A stretch of DNA of 64,000 nucleotides from an uncultured bacterium (GTDB taxonomy: Bacteria; Patescibacteriota; Patescibacteriia; 2-12-FULL-60-25), in the NCBI GenBank assembly GCA_937949995.1, contig CALFEO010000026.1, positions 8,097-72,096 on the forward strand, in the 5' to 3' direction. This document shows, piece by piece, positions 41,137 to 48,174 of the stretch. A model generated the notes under the pieces. That model was not told where the DNA came from, searched no databases, and worked only from the letters and a program-made list of their open reading frames with translations. A program made the position numbers and the translations under genes. Each line of letters starts with the position of its first letter. Position 1 is the stretch's first letter.

Positions 41137-41871
41137 TTAATTTGCCGAAGCTTCTTGCTTGCGTTCAAAACGCTCGCCTCGAAAATTTGTATTTCTTGGC
41201 GTGCTCGGCTGATATTTTTGCAATCTGTCTTTGGCGAATACATCTCCGCGGTAAATCCAAACTTTCACACCAATGGCTCCCATTTGAGTTTTGGCAAAAT
41301 CATTAAAATAATCTATATCCGCACGCAAATTCGATAAAGGAATTTTACCCCAAGACAACCATTCTCTTCTGGCGATTTCCGCTCCGTTTAAACGCCCCGA
41401 TACCGCAACCTTCACTCCTAAAGCTCCGGCTTTCTTGGTTCTTTCTATGGTTTGTTTCAATACTCTTCTAAAAGGCATACGCTTTTCCAAATCGGCGATT
41501 ATCTGTCCGCAAACAACCGAAGCCTCCAAACCCGCTTTCGGCACTTCTTGTACATTCAATTGCAATTGGACTTTCTTGCCCCTGTAAAACTCTTTCATGA
41601 ACTTTTTCTTGAGATCTTCAATACCCGTTCCCTGATGTCCGATAACAACACCCGGTCTGGCCGTTGTCAGGGTTATCGCCAAAGTACCTCTGGATCTATC
41701 TATTAATATGTGCGCTAAACCCGCATCTTTAAGATTGCTTTTGAAAAAAGCTCTGATTTCATGGTCTTGCTCGATTTGCGTGCGATAAATATTTTTTCGC
41801 GCAAACCATTTTGACGGCCATGTTGTGGTCGTTCCGATGCGAAACGCTTTTGGATTTACTTTGTGTCCCAT
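41137..41871 (-). CDS. rpsC: 30S ribosomal protein S3
   Basis: MGHKVNPKAFRIGTTTTWPS opens it; the KH domain holds GVVIGHQGTGIEDLKK (GxxG loop); RAGALGVKV-type KAGALGVKVAVSGRLNGAEI and GAIGVKVWIYRGD follow. 244 residues with a charged tail. Confidence 0.97.
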   Translation of the reverse strand: MGHKVNPKAFRIGTTTTWPSKWFARKNIYRTQIEQDHEIRAFFKSNLKDAGLAHILIDRSRGTLAITLTTARPGVVIGHQGTGIEDLKKKFMKEFYRGKKVQLQLNVQEVPKAGLEASVVCGQIIADLEKRMPFRRVLKQTIERTKKAGALGVKVAVSGRLNGAEIARREWLSWGKIPLSNLRADIDYFNDFAKTQMGAIGVKVWIYRGDVFAKDRLQKYQPSTPRNTNFRGERFERKQEASAN

Positions 41872-41877
41872 AGGATA

Positions 41878-42321
41878 TTATTTGCTTGAAGTATCTTGGC
41901 TTACCGTCTCTTTCGTCGTACTTGTTATCGGCGCTGTTTTTTTTGATTTTCTTGGTACGTAGGCTTTCTTCTTTTTCTTTACGGGAATCGGTCCGTCGGA
42001 AAGTTTTAAAGTGATATGGCTTGTCTTTTTATGTATGGCACCCGCTCTTCCGTATGCCCTCGGTCTCCAGCGCTTAAGAGTTTTGCCGCCGTCCACCGTT
42101 ATATGTGAAATCCATAATGAATCGGCATCCAATTTGAAATTATGCTCTGCGTTTGCTTTGGCGGATCTTAATAATTTCAATACCGGCTCCGAAGCGGCTT
42201 TGTTTAAAAATTGCAATTGCGTTTCCGCATCGTTTACGCGCATGCGTCTAATCAAGCCGGCTACGAGGCGGACTTTTCTTGGCGACATTCGTAAACTGTT
42301 GAGTTTGGCGATTACTTCCAT
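41878..42321 (-). CDS. rplV: 50S ribosomal protein L22 with C-terminal extension
   Basis: The core SPRKVRLVAGLIRRMRVNDA, LLRSAKANAEHNF and the hairpin WRPRAYGRAGAIHKKTSHIT (exit-tunnel loop) are standard. After residue 110 a lysine/threonine-rich tail (KKKKKAYVPRKSKKTAPITS) extends it to 147 residues. Confidence 0.96.
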   Translation of the reverse strand: MEVIAKLNSLRMSPRKVRLVAGLIRRMRVNDAETQLQFLNKAASEPVLKLLRSAKANAEHNFKLDADSLWISHITVDGGKTLKRWRPRAYGRAGAIHKKTSHITLKLSDGPIPVKKKKKAYVPRKSKKTAPITSTTKETVSQDTSSK

Positions 42322-42333
42322 ATAGATTATTCA

Positions 42334-42624
42334 TTAGGCGCTTTTGCCTTGTTCAATACTCTTTTGCATCTTTCCACCATGTCTGACAAATTTGCGGGTT
42401 GGTGAAAATTCCCCAAGCTTGTGTCCAACCATATTTTCTTGGACATAAACCGGTATATGATCTTTGCCATTATGAACCCCAAATGTAAATCCAACCATCT
42501 CCGGAGTGATGGTGGAGGCTCTGGACCATGTTTTTACCACGGCTTTATCGCCCACTTTGAGTTTGGCTACTTTTTGCAGCAACTTGGGACACGTAAAAGG
42601 TCCCTTTTTTAAACTTCTAGACAT
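42334..42624 (-). CDS. rpsS: 30S ribosomal protein S19
   Basis: MSRSLKKGPFTCPKLLQKV, TWSRASTITPEMVGFTFGVH and GHKLGEFSPTRKFVRHGG are near-invariant S19 motifs. 96 residues. Confidence 0.98.
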   Translation of the reverse strand: MSRSLKKGPFTCPKLLQKVAKLKVGDKAVVKTWSRASTITPEMVGFTFGVHNGKDHIPVYVQENMVGHKLGEFSPTRKFVRHGGKMQKSIEQGKSA

Positions 42625-42627
42625 AAA

Positions 42628-43473
42628 TTATTTCTTCTTCTTATTGCGGCGTCTCTTTAAAATCAAAGCATCCACACTCGCATTTTTGCGCCTTGTCTTA
42701 ACTCCAAGAGCCGGCTTACCCCAAGGTGTTTTGGGATGTTTCATACCTATCGGACTTCTGCCCTCACCGCCGCCATGCGGGTGATCCACGGGATTCATAA
42801 CTTTTCCGCGGACCGTTGGCTTGATTCCGCGATGTCTTGTTCTTCCGGCTTTACCCCAACGCACAAGCCTGTAATCTTGATTGGAAACCGTACCGATTGT
42901 GGCCATGCATTTTTTATTGACATTGCGCACTTCTCCGGAAGGCATTTTCAAAGTCGCATATTTACCTTCCAAAGCCATCAATTGCACCGAAACACCTGCT
43001 CCTCTGGCTATTTTAGCTCCGGTTAAAGGTTGCAATTCCACGGCATGCACAAAAGCACCGAGCGGGATTCTTTCCAACGGCAAACGATTTCCGGTTTGAA
43101 TCTCAACATCTTCTTTGATGGTTGAAACAATTTGATCTCCAACCTTTAAAGCATCGGGAGCAATTATATATCTTTTTTCACCATCAGCATATGCCAGCAA
43201 AGCTATGCGGGCTCCGCGGTTCGGATCGTATTCGATTGTTTTAACTATCGCCGTAATATCCATTTTTTCTCTGAGATAATCAACAACACGGTACATTCTT
43301 TTATGACCGCCTCCGCGATGTCTCACGGTTATCTTTCCCAAACTGCGTCCCGCTCTTTCTTTCCAGGGTTTCAATAAAGATTTTTCCGGGGTGGCTCTTG
43401 TGATGTCATCAAAAGTCTGCACCGAAGAAATTCGGCGGCCATTGGATGTGGGTTTATACTTCTTAATCGGCAT
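42628..43473 (-). CDS. rplB: 50S ribosomal protein L2
   Basis: KPTSNGRRISSVQTFDDITR, GKITVRHRGGGHKRMYRVVD, IEYDPNRGARIALLAYADGE and the C-terminal VMNPVDHPHGGGEGRSPIGM (peptidyl-transferase loop) identify L2. 281 residues. Confidence 0.98.
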   Translation of the reverse strand: MPIKKYKPTSNGRRISSVQTFDDITRATPEKSLLKPWKERAGRSLGKITVRHRGGGHKRMYRVVDYLREKMDITAIVKTIEYDPNRGARIALLAYADGEKRYIIAPDALKVGDQIVSTIKEDVEIQTGNRLPLERIPLGAFVHAVELQPLTGAKIARGAGVSVQLMALEGKYATLKMPSGEVRNVNKKCMATIGTVSNQDYRLVRWGKAGRTRHRGIKPTVRGKVMNPVDHPHGGGEGRSPIGMKHPKTPWGKPALGVKTRRKNASVDALILKRRRNKKKK

Positions 43474-43479
43474 ATAATT

Positions 43480-43956
43480 TTATACTCCTTCGTATAGATC
43501 TATTGTTTGACCTTTTTTAACGGAAACAAAAGCTTTCTTCCATTGATTACGGCGGCCTTTTTTATAACCGCGGTAAATCGGCTTGCCTTGTCCGCGCGCG
43601 GTGCGGACTTTTTCAACTTTTACTCCGTAAAGTTGTTCAACAGATTTGGCAATCGCGATTTTCTCGGCTTCAACCGGAACATTAAAAACATAAACATTTT
43701 GTGAGGCCAACTCCGCAGCGCGTTCACTCACTTTGGGCGAAAGCAGCAACTTGTATGAATTTCCGGCTTGTCCTTTTGCGGCTTTGGTCGGCAAAACTTT
43801 ATTATCTTTTTTGACGTTGGTTTTTTGCTGTGATTCCGGAGTAATTATTTCATCTGCAATCGAAACTTCGTCGGTTTTTGACGACTTTTTTGGCTTCTTT
43901 GATTCATCCGCAGCTGTTGTTGCTTGATCGGATGCTTTTCGCTTGAATAATCCCAT
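43480..43956 (-). CDS. rplW: 50S ribosomal protein L23 with N-terminal extension
   Basis: The core begins near residue 65 (SYKLLLSPKVSERAAELASQ) and has KIAIAKSVEQLYGVKVEKVR and the loop GRRNQWKKAFVSVKKGQTID. The first 65 residues are a lysine/serine-rich, probably disordered extension. 158 residues against about 95 usually. Confidence 0.95.
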   Translation of the reverse strand: MGLFKRKASDQATTAADESKKPKKSSKTDEVSIADEIITPESQQKTNVKKDNKVLPTKAAKGQAGNSYKLLLSPKVSERAAELASQNVYVFNVPVEAEKIAIAKSVEQLYGVKVEKVRTARGQGKPIYRGYKKGRRNQWKKAFVSVKKGQTIDLYEGV

Positions 43957-43959
43957 AGG

Positions 43960-44586
43960 TTATTTATATAAAGATTCAAAAGCGTCTACGGCTTGCGATT
44001 CAAAAATTATTGTCGGATAATTAACCAATTCCGCAACATGCAAAGCGTTCACCGTTGTCAATTTAACGCTTGGTAAATTACGAGTCATTCTAAGCAATAT
44101 GGGATCCGCCTTGGCAAGAACAATCATAACTCGTCTGCCTACCGGCAATTTCTTAAGCCATTTTGCGGCTTCGGCCGTTTTCGGTTTTTCCGTCGGCAAA
44201 ACATCAATCAAAAACAAATTCTCATTACCCAAACGATCCGAAAGCACCATGAACAATGCTTGCTTTTTCGCTTTACGGTTGATTTTAACCGAAAAATTGC
44301 GGTCGCCTCGAGGTCCGAATGTTACGCCTCCCCCCTTCCAAATCGGAGATCTGGTGGAGCCATGCCTCGCGCGTCCGGTTCCTTTTTGCTTCCAAGGTTT
44401 TTTACCTCCACCCGACACTTCACCTCTTGTTTTTGTGTTAGCGACGGAATTTCTGGCGTTGGCTTCTTGCGCAACTACGATTTCATGCACCAAGCCCGGC
44501 TTGACTTTAATGCCAAAATGCTTCTCCGGCAATTCTACCCGAGAAACTATTTCACCGTTTACATTGTATATTTTAGCTTGAGGCAT
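43960..44586 (-). CDS. rplD: 50S ribosomal protein L4
   Basis: The tunnel loop is clear: ANTKTRGEVSGGGKKPWKQK, GTGRARHGSTRSPIWKGGG, FGPRGDRNFSVKINRKAKKQ. 208 residues. In other bacteria L4 represses the S10 operon by binding its leader; a structured leader is predicted here before rplC. Confidence 0.97.
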   Translation of the reverse strand: MPQAKIYNVNGEIVSRVELPEKHFGIKVKPGLVHEIVVAQEANARNSVANTKTRGEVSGGGKKPWKQKGTGRARHGSTRSPIWKGGGVTFGPRGDRNFSVKINRKAKKQALFMVLSDRLGNENLFLIDVLPTEKPKTAEAAKWLKKLPVGRRVMIVLAKADPILLRMTRNLPSVKLTTVNALHVAELVNYPTIIFESQAVDAFESLYK

Positions 44587-44587
44587 A

Positions 44588-45190
44588 TTACGCTGTTTTG
44601 ATCTTAATTAAAGAATTTCTGGCTCCCGGTACGGCTCCTTTAATGGCCAAGATTCCTCCATCTCTCACTTCAACGATTTGCAAATTTTTAACGGTTACCT
44701 GTTCATCACCCATGTGTCCGCCCATTCGCAAGCCTTTAAAAACTTTTTGTACACCGCCCGCTCCGATGGAACCCGGCATTCTGAGTTGATCCTTGTGTCC
44801 ATGTGAAGCCGGAGAACCATGAAAACCATGACGCTTAACAACACCTTGAAAACCCTTGCCTTTGGATGTACCGGTAACATTAATCATCTCACCCGCCTCA
44901 AAAATCGAAGGTTCTATTACGTCTCCACGCTTCAATTCTGTAGGTTCATTAATTCTGAATTCGGCCAAAAATCTGAATTTTGGCAACTCTTTAAGATGCC
45001 CCTCAAGCGGTTTATTTAAACGCTTGGCGTTTGCAAAACCCAATTGTATCGCTTTATATCCGTCCTTACCCTCCTCTTTGACCTGTGTAACCACACATGG
45101 TCCCGCTAAAACGAGAGTAACCGGAATTACTCGTCCGTCTTCGGCGTATACTTGCGACATTTCTAACTTTTTTGCGAGTATAAATTTCAT
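44588..45190 (-). CDS. rplC: 50S ribosomal protein L3
   Basis: MKFILAKKLEMSQVYAEDGR, VTGTSKGKGFQGVVKRHGFH, ASHGHKDQLRMPGSIGAGGV and FKGLRMGGHMGDEQVTVKNL are standard L3 motifs. 200 residues. It heads the L3-L15 run and is separated from rpsJ by a 434-base leader region. Confidence 0.97.
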   Translation of the reverse strand: MKFILAKKLEMSQVYAEDGRVIPVTLVLAGPCVVTQVKEEGKDGYKAIQLGFANAKRLNKPLEGHLKELPKFRFLAEFRINEPTELKRGDVIEPSIFEAGEMINVTGTSKGKGFQGVVKRHGFHGSPASHGHKDQLRMPGSIGAGGVQKVFKGLRMGGHMGDEQVTVKNLQIVEVRDGGILAIKGAVPGARNSLIKIKTA

Positions 45191-45624
45191 ATTATTTTTC
45201 GTCTATGATTGACGTTCCGGCCCATTCGATTGGTCCAAGCATGGGACATCGAATGTTGTTATAACATAAAAGCCAGAAACAAAATACCGTTACGCCTCTT
45301 AATCAAGGCACTATCTCATTACCATTGAGATAACAGCGGCTTGTTTCTGACCTCTGTGCGATTTATTTAATTGCAGAGGAGTCTTTTTTACTTTAACAAT
45401 AATCCGAAATAGATTAATCTTATTCACTCAATCATTGACTCGCATCAGGGAGGTTATGTTCACAGGTGTTACGATCGCATCGCACACCCGCCTTATCACA
45501 TGCTACATGTTACATGCATGTTATCCCGCACCAATTAAAATATAGTGACGGGATCCCGCCGGCGGCGGGACATGTTTCTGTCGGCGAACAACTTACTCCT
45601 TGGGAATTTAATTGAGGGTACGTT
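45191..45624 (-). promoter_or_regulatory. Structured 5' leader region of the rplC operon
   Basis: Three conserved-looking folds on the minus strand. First, CCTCTG and CAGAGG arms (about 45349-45377). Second, a junction at 45274-45349: outer stem CAGAAACAA/TTGTTTCTG extended by GCCG/CGGT, enclosing TATCTCA/TGAGATA (loop ATGGTAA) and a GCC/GGC arm. Third, a hairpin at 45223-45255: CATTCGAT then GTCC, loop CATGCTT, GGAC, bulge CA, ATCGAATG. It has no open frame of note. The distal part (45430-45545) holds ACATGC words and no certain promoter. Autoregulation by a ribosomal protein is a reasonable inference. Confidence 0.6.
45550..45572 (-). terminator. GC-rich palindrome after rpsJ
   Basis: TCCCGCC and GGCGGGA arms around GGC, 53 bases after the rpsJ stop, followed on the minus strand by ATCCCGTCACTATATTTT. 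It is a hairpin with a poor U-run, so a partial terminator at best. Confidence 0.45.
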
Positions 45625-45972
45625 TTATGACATTTTTATTTCCACATCCACACCTGAGGGCAAATTCAATGATGTTAAAGCATCAATTGTTTTTGCGCTC
45701 GCTTCAACAATATCCACTATTCGTTTATGAATACGCATTTCGAATTGCTCGCGCGCATTCTTATGAACAAAAGTGGAACGATTAACTGTCCATTTGCGTT
45801 TTTCGGTCGGCAAAGGGACGGGACCAATCACCTGCGCTCCTGTGCGCAAGGCAGTCTCGATAATGGTATGGGTGGCCTGATCTATGATTTTATGATCGTA
45901 AGCGCGAATCTTGATGCGGATTCGTGTTCCGACCTCTTTGGCCGCCTTATTGGAAGTTGCTGCTTGTACCAT
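45625..45972 (-). CDS. rpsJ: 30S ribosomal protein S10
   Basis: IRIKIRAYDHKIIDQATHTI, GPVPLPTEKRKWTVNRSTFV and HKNAREQFEMRIHKRIVDI are the S10/NusE signatures. 115 residues with a short N-terminal extension. It follows tuf and is split from the L3 operon by the leader above. Confidence 0.97.
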   Translation of the reverse strand: MVQAATSNKAAKEVGTRIRIKIRAYDHKIIDQATHTIIETALRTGAQVIGPVPLPTEKRKWTVNRSTFVHKNAREQFEMRIHKRIVDIVEASAKTIDALTSLNLPSGVDVEIKMS

Positions 45973-45994
45973 GATTGTTCCCGTCCCTCCGACC

Positions 45995-46025
45995 GTTCTG
46001 CGGATCCGTTTAAGATCCGCAGAAC
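45995..46025 (-). promoter_or_regulatory. 12-bp perfect hairpin in the tuf-rpsJ spacer
   Basis: GTTCTGCGGATC, 7-base loop, GATCCGCAGAAC. It lies 22 bases before the rpsJ start with GGAGG between the two. No U-run follows, so it is more likely an RNA processing or regulatory site than a terminator. Confidence 0.6.
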
Positions 46026-46065
46026 GCCGAAGCGGACATTTTAATTGATAAAGTTGAAAAAAATA

Positions 46066-47256
46066 TTACTTAATGATTTTTGTAACCACACCGGCACCGA
46101 CCGTTCTTCCGCCTTCGCGGATGGCAAAGCGCATTTGCTCTTCCATGGCAACAGGTGAAATGAGTTTCACATTGATCTTAACTTCGTCGCCGGGTTGAAC
46201 CATTGCCACGCCCTCGCCTAAAGTCACATCACCCGTAACATCTGTGGTGCGAATATAAAATTGCGGTTTATAGCCTGTGACAAACGGTTTATGACGACCG
46301 CCTTCATCCTTGGTAAGAGCGTAAATTTGAGCTTCGAATTCAGTATGCGGAGTAATTGAACCAGGTTTGGCCAAAACCATACCGCGCTCAACTTCTTCTT
46401 TGCGGACACCGCGAAGAAGCAATCCGGCGTTATCTCCGGCGCGTCCTTCTTGAAGCGACTTGTTAAACATTTCAATGCCCGTAACAACTGTTTTGCGTGT
46501 TTCGCCCAAGCCGACCATTTCAACTTCTTCGTTGACTTTAATCATTCCGCGTTCAACGCGTCCTGTTACAACCGTTCCTCGGCCTTCAATCGAAAACACA
46601 TCTTCAATCGGCATCAAGAAATCCTTATCAACTTCGCGTACAGGCTCGGGGATATATGTATCCAAGGCACTCATCAAATCCAAAACCGGTTTAGCGGCCT
46701 CTGCATCCGTCGGATTCTCCAAAGCTTTTAAGGCGGATCCGCGGATAACCGGTGCGTTATCGCCGTCAAATTCATATTTTTTCAGCAATTCACGAACCTC
46801 TTCTTCAACCAAGTCAACAAGCTCCGGATCATCAACCATGTCTGTTTTGTTTAAAAAGACACAAATTGCAGGTACTCCGACTTGACGAGCCAAGAGAATG
46901 TGTTCGCGTGTTTGCGGCATCGGACCATCTGTGGCCGCGACCACCAAAATAGCACCGTCCATTTGAGCTGCGCCCGTGATCATGTTTTTGATATAGTCGG
47001 CATGTCCCGGACAATCCACGTGTGCATAGTGACGGTTTTCCGTTTCATATTCAACGTGAGCCGTTGCAATTGTAATACCGCGAGATTTTGACTCCGGTGC
47101 TTTGTCTAATGCGTCCACGCGCTTTTCATCGGCTTTCAAGCCATTAGCGGCCAACACTTTTAAGATTGCGGCCGTGAGCGTGGTTTTGCCATGGTCAACG
47201 TGTCCGATGGTACCAACGTTAACGTGAGGCTTATTGCGTTCAAAAGATTCCGCCAT
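46066..47256 (-). CDS. tuf: Elongation factor Tu
   Basis: GTPase delivering aminoacyl-tRNA. GHVDHGKTTLTAAI (P-loop), DCPGHADYIKNMI, NKTDMVDD and the domain 2/3 motifs RGTVVTGRVERG and PQFYIRTTDVTG are complete. 396 residues. It lies between the small acidic gene and rpsJ, and no Shine-Dalgarno sequence is evident. Confidence 0.98.
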   Translation of the reverse strand: MAESFERNKPHVNVGTIGHVDHGKTTLTAAILKVLAANGLKADEKRVDALDKAPESKSRGITIATAHVEYETENRHYAHVDCPGHADYIKNMITGAAQMDGAILVVAATDGPMPQTREHILLARQVGVPAICVFLNKTDMVDDPELVDLVEEEVRELLKKYEFDGDNAPVIRGSALKALENPTDAEAAKPVLDLMSALDTYIPEPVREVDKDFLMPIEDVFSIEGRGTVVTGRVERGMIKVNEEVEMVGLGETRKTVVTGIEMFNKSLQEGRAGDNAGLLLRGVRKEEVERGMVLAKPGSITPHTEFEAQIYALTKDEGGRHKPFVTGYKPQFYIRTTDVTGDVTLGEGVAMVQPGDEVKINVKLISPVAMEEQMRFAIREGGRTVGAGVVTKIIK

Positions 47257-47392
47257 AATGGTAAGGATACTGCGCTTAGCTCCGGCTGAATTGTGCCCGA
47301 GCCTCCGAAAACCGGATGTCTGCGCTTAAGATAATTAAATGGTTAAATAAGCAAAAAAGACTATAGCATTTCCCAAAAAATAACGCAAGAGA

Positions 47393-47995
47393 TCATCTAT
47401 CCCGAGCCTCATCCTCAAGAGGTTCAAAATAAAATCGATCTTCCGTTGCTATTTCTTCGCTAGATTTAGAGAAGCTTTCCTTGGGTTTGGATTCCGAATC
47501 CTTCTGACTGCCTTGCACCGCCTCCGGCATTTGCCAAGGTTCATCAATGGTTTTAATTGCTATCGTATCTTCGGCATCATTAACCGCCGGCTCAAATGCC
47601 GCTTCAGCCGCCGCATCCGGCTCGGCCGTTTTTGAACTTGAATTTTTCTCGTTTACAGCCTCCATTGATTCCAATTCATCATAAGGTATATATCCGTAAT
47701 CTTTATCTCTTTTTTTTCTATACTGATGATACAGCTCGGCTTCGTTGATTTCTCCATCTTCATCAAACGCTATATCCGGAATATCCGACAAATCATCGTC
47801 CGAATCCAAAAAACCTTCATCATTCCAGTTATCATCAAGATCCTCGACTCCTTGCCAAGTGAATTCATTTTCCGTTATCAAGTCCTCATATGAATCCAAA
47901 GGCAAAATAACCTGTGCTTTTTTACCATCATCATTGGTAATAATTATTGGCGCTTTGACCTTACGGGCCAAGTTGAATATTCTTTTCCACGACAT
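47393..47995 (-). CDS. Acidic protein with Phd/YefM-like N-terminus
   Basis: The first 45 residues (MSWKRIFNLARKVKAPIIIT, then NDDGKKAQVILPLDSYEDLI) resemble the Phd/YefM antitoxin fold, where a strand VIITRNGKP-VAVLLPLDEYE is typical. The remaining 155 residues are very acidic, low complexity and probably disordered (DLDDNWNDEGFLDSDDDLSD). No toxin gene neighbours it; it is set between fusA and tuf. A DNA-binding regulator or structural protein is possible. ATG at 47995 is preferred, and an ATG three codons upstream is an alternative. Confidence 0.65.
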   Translation of the reverse strand: MSWKRIFNLARKVKAPIIITNDDGKKAQVILPLDSYEDLITENEFTWQGVEDLDDNWNDEGFLDSDDDLSDIPDIAFDEDGEINEAELYHQYRKKRDKDYGYIPYDELESMEAVNEKNSSSKTAEPDAAAEAAFEPAVNDAEDTIAIKTIDEPWQMPEAVQGSQKDSESKPKESFSKSSEEIATEDRFYFEPLEDEARDR

Positions 47996-48034
47996 ATTGC
48001 ACATAGTTCACCACGGATGAAGACATTCGACAAG

Positions 48035-48112
48035 GGTAAAGTTTATCAAGAGCGGCTCATGCTTCTCTTGATAAACTTTAAACTTTAAACTTGATAAACT
48101 TTGATAGTGATA
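48035..48112. repeat. Hairpin element copy 8
   Basis: Core at 48041-48076 (arms GTTTATCAAGAG and CTCTTGATAAAC, loop CGGCTCATGCTT), then TTTAAACTTTAAACTTG and GATAAACTTTG. It lies between the acidic gene and fusA. Confidence 0.85.
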
Positions 48113-48174
48113 TATCAAAAAAACGCCCCAAAAATTGGAAGCGTTTTTCATATTATCATGATTCAATTACTGCG

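Noticed and set aside
47393..47995. Toxin-antitoxin pair
   Set aside because: Only an antitoxin-like N-terminus is seen, and both neighbours are translation factors.
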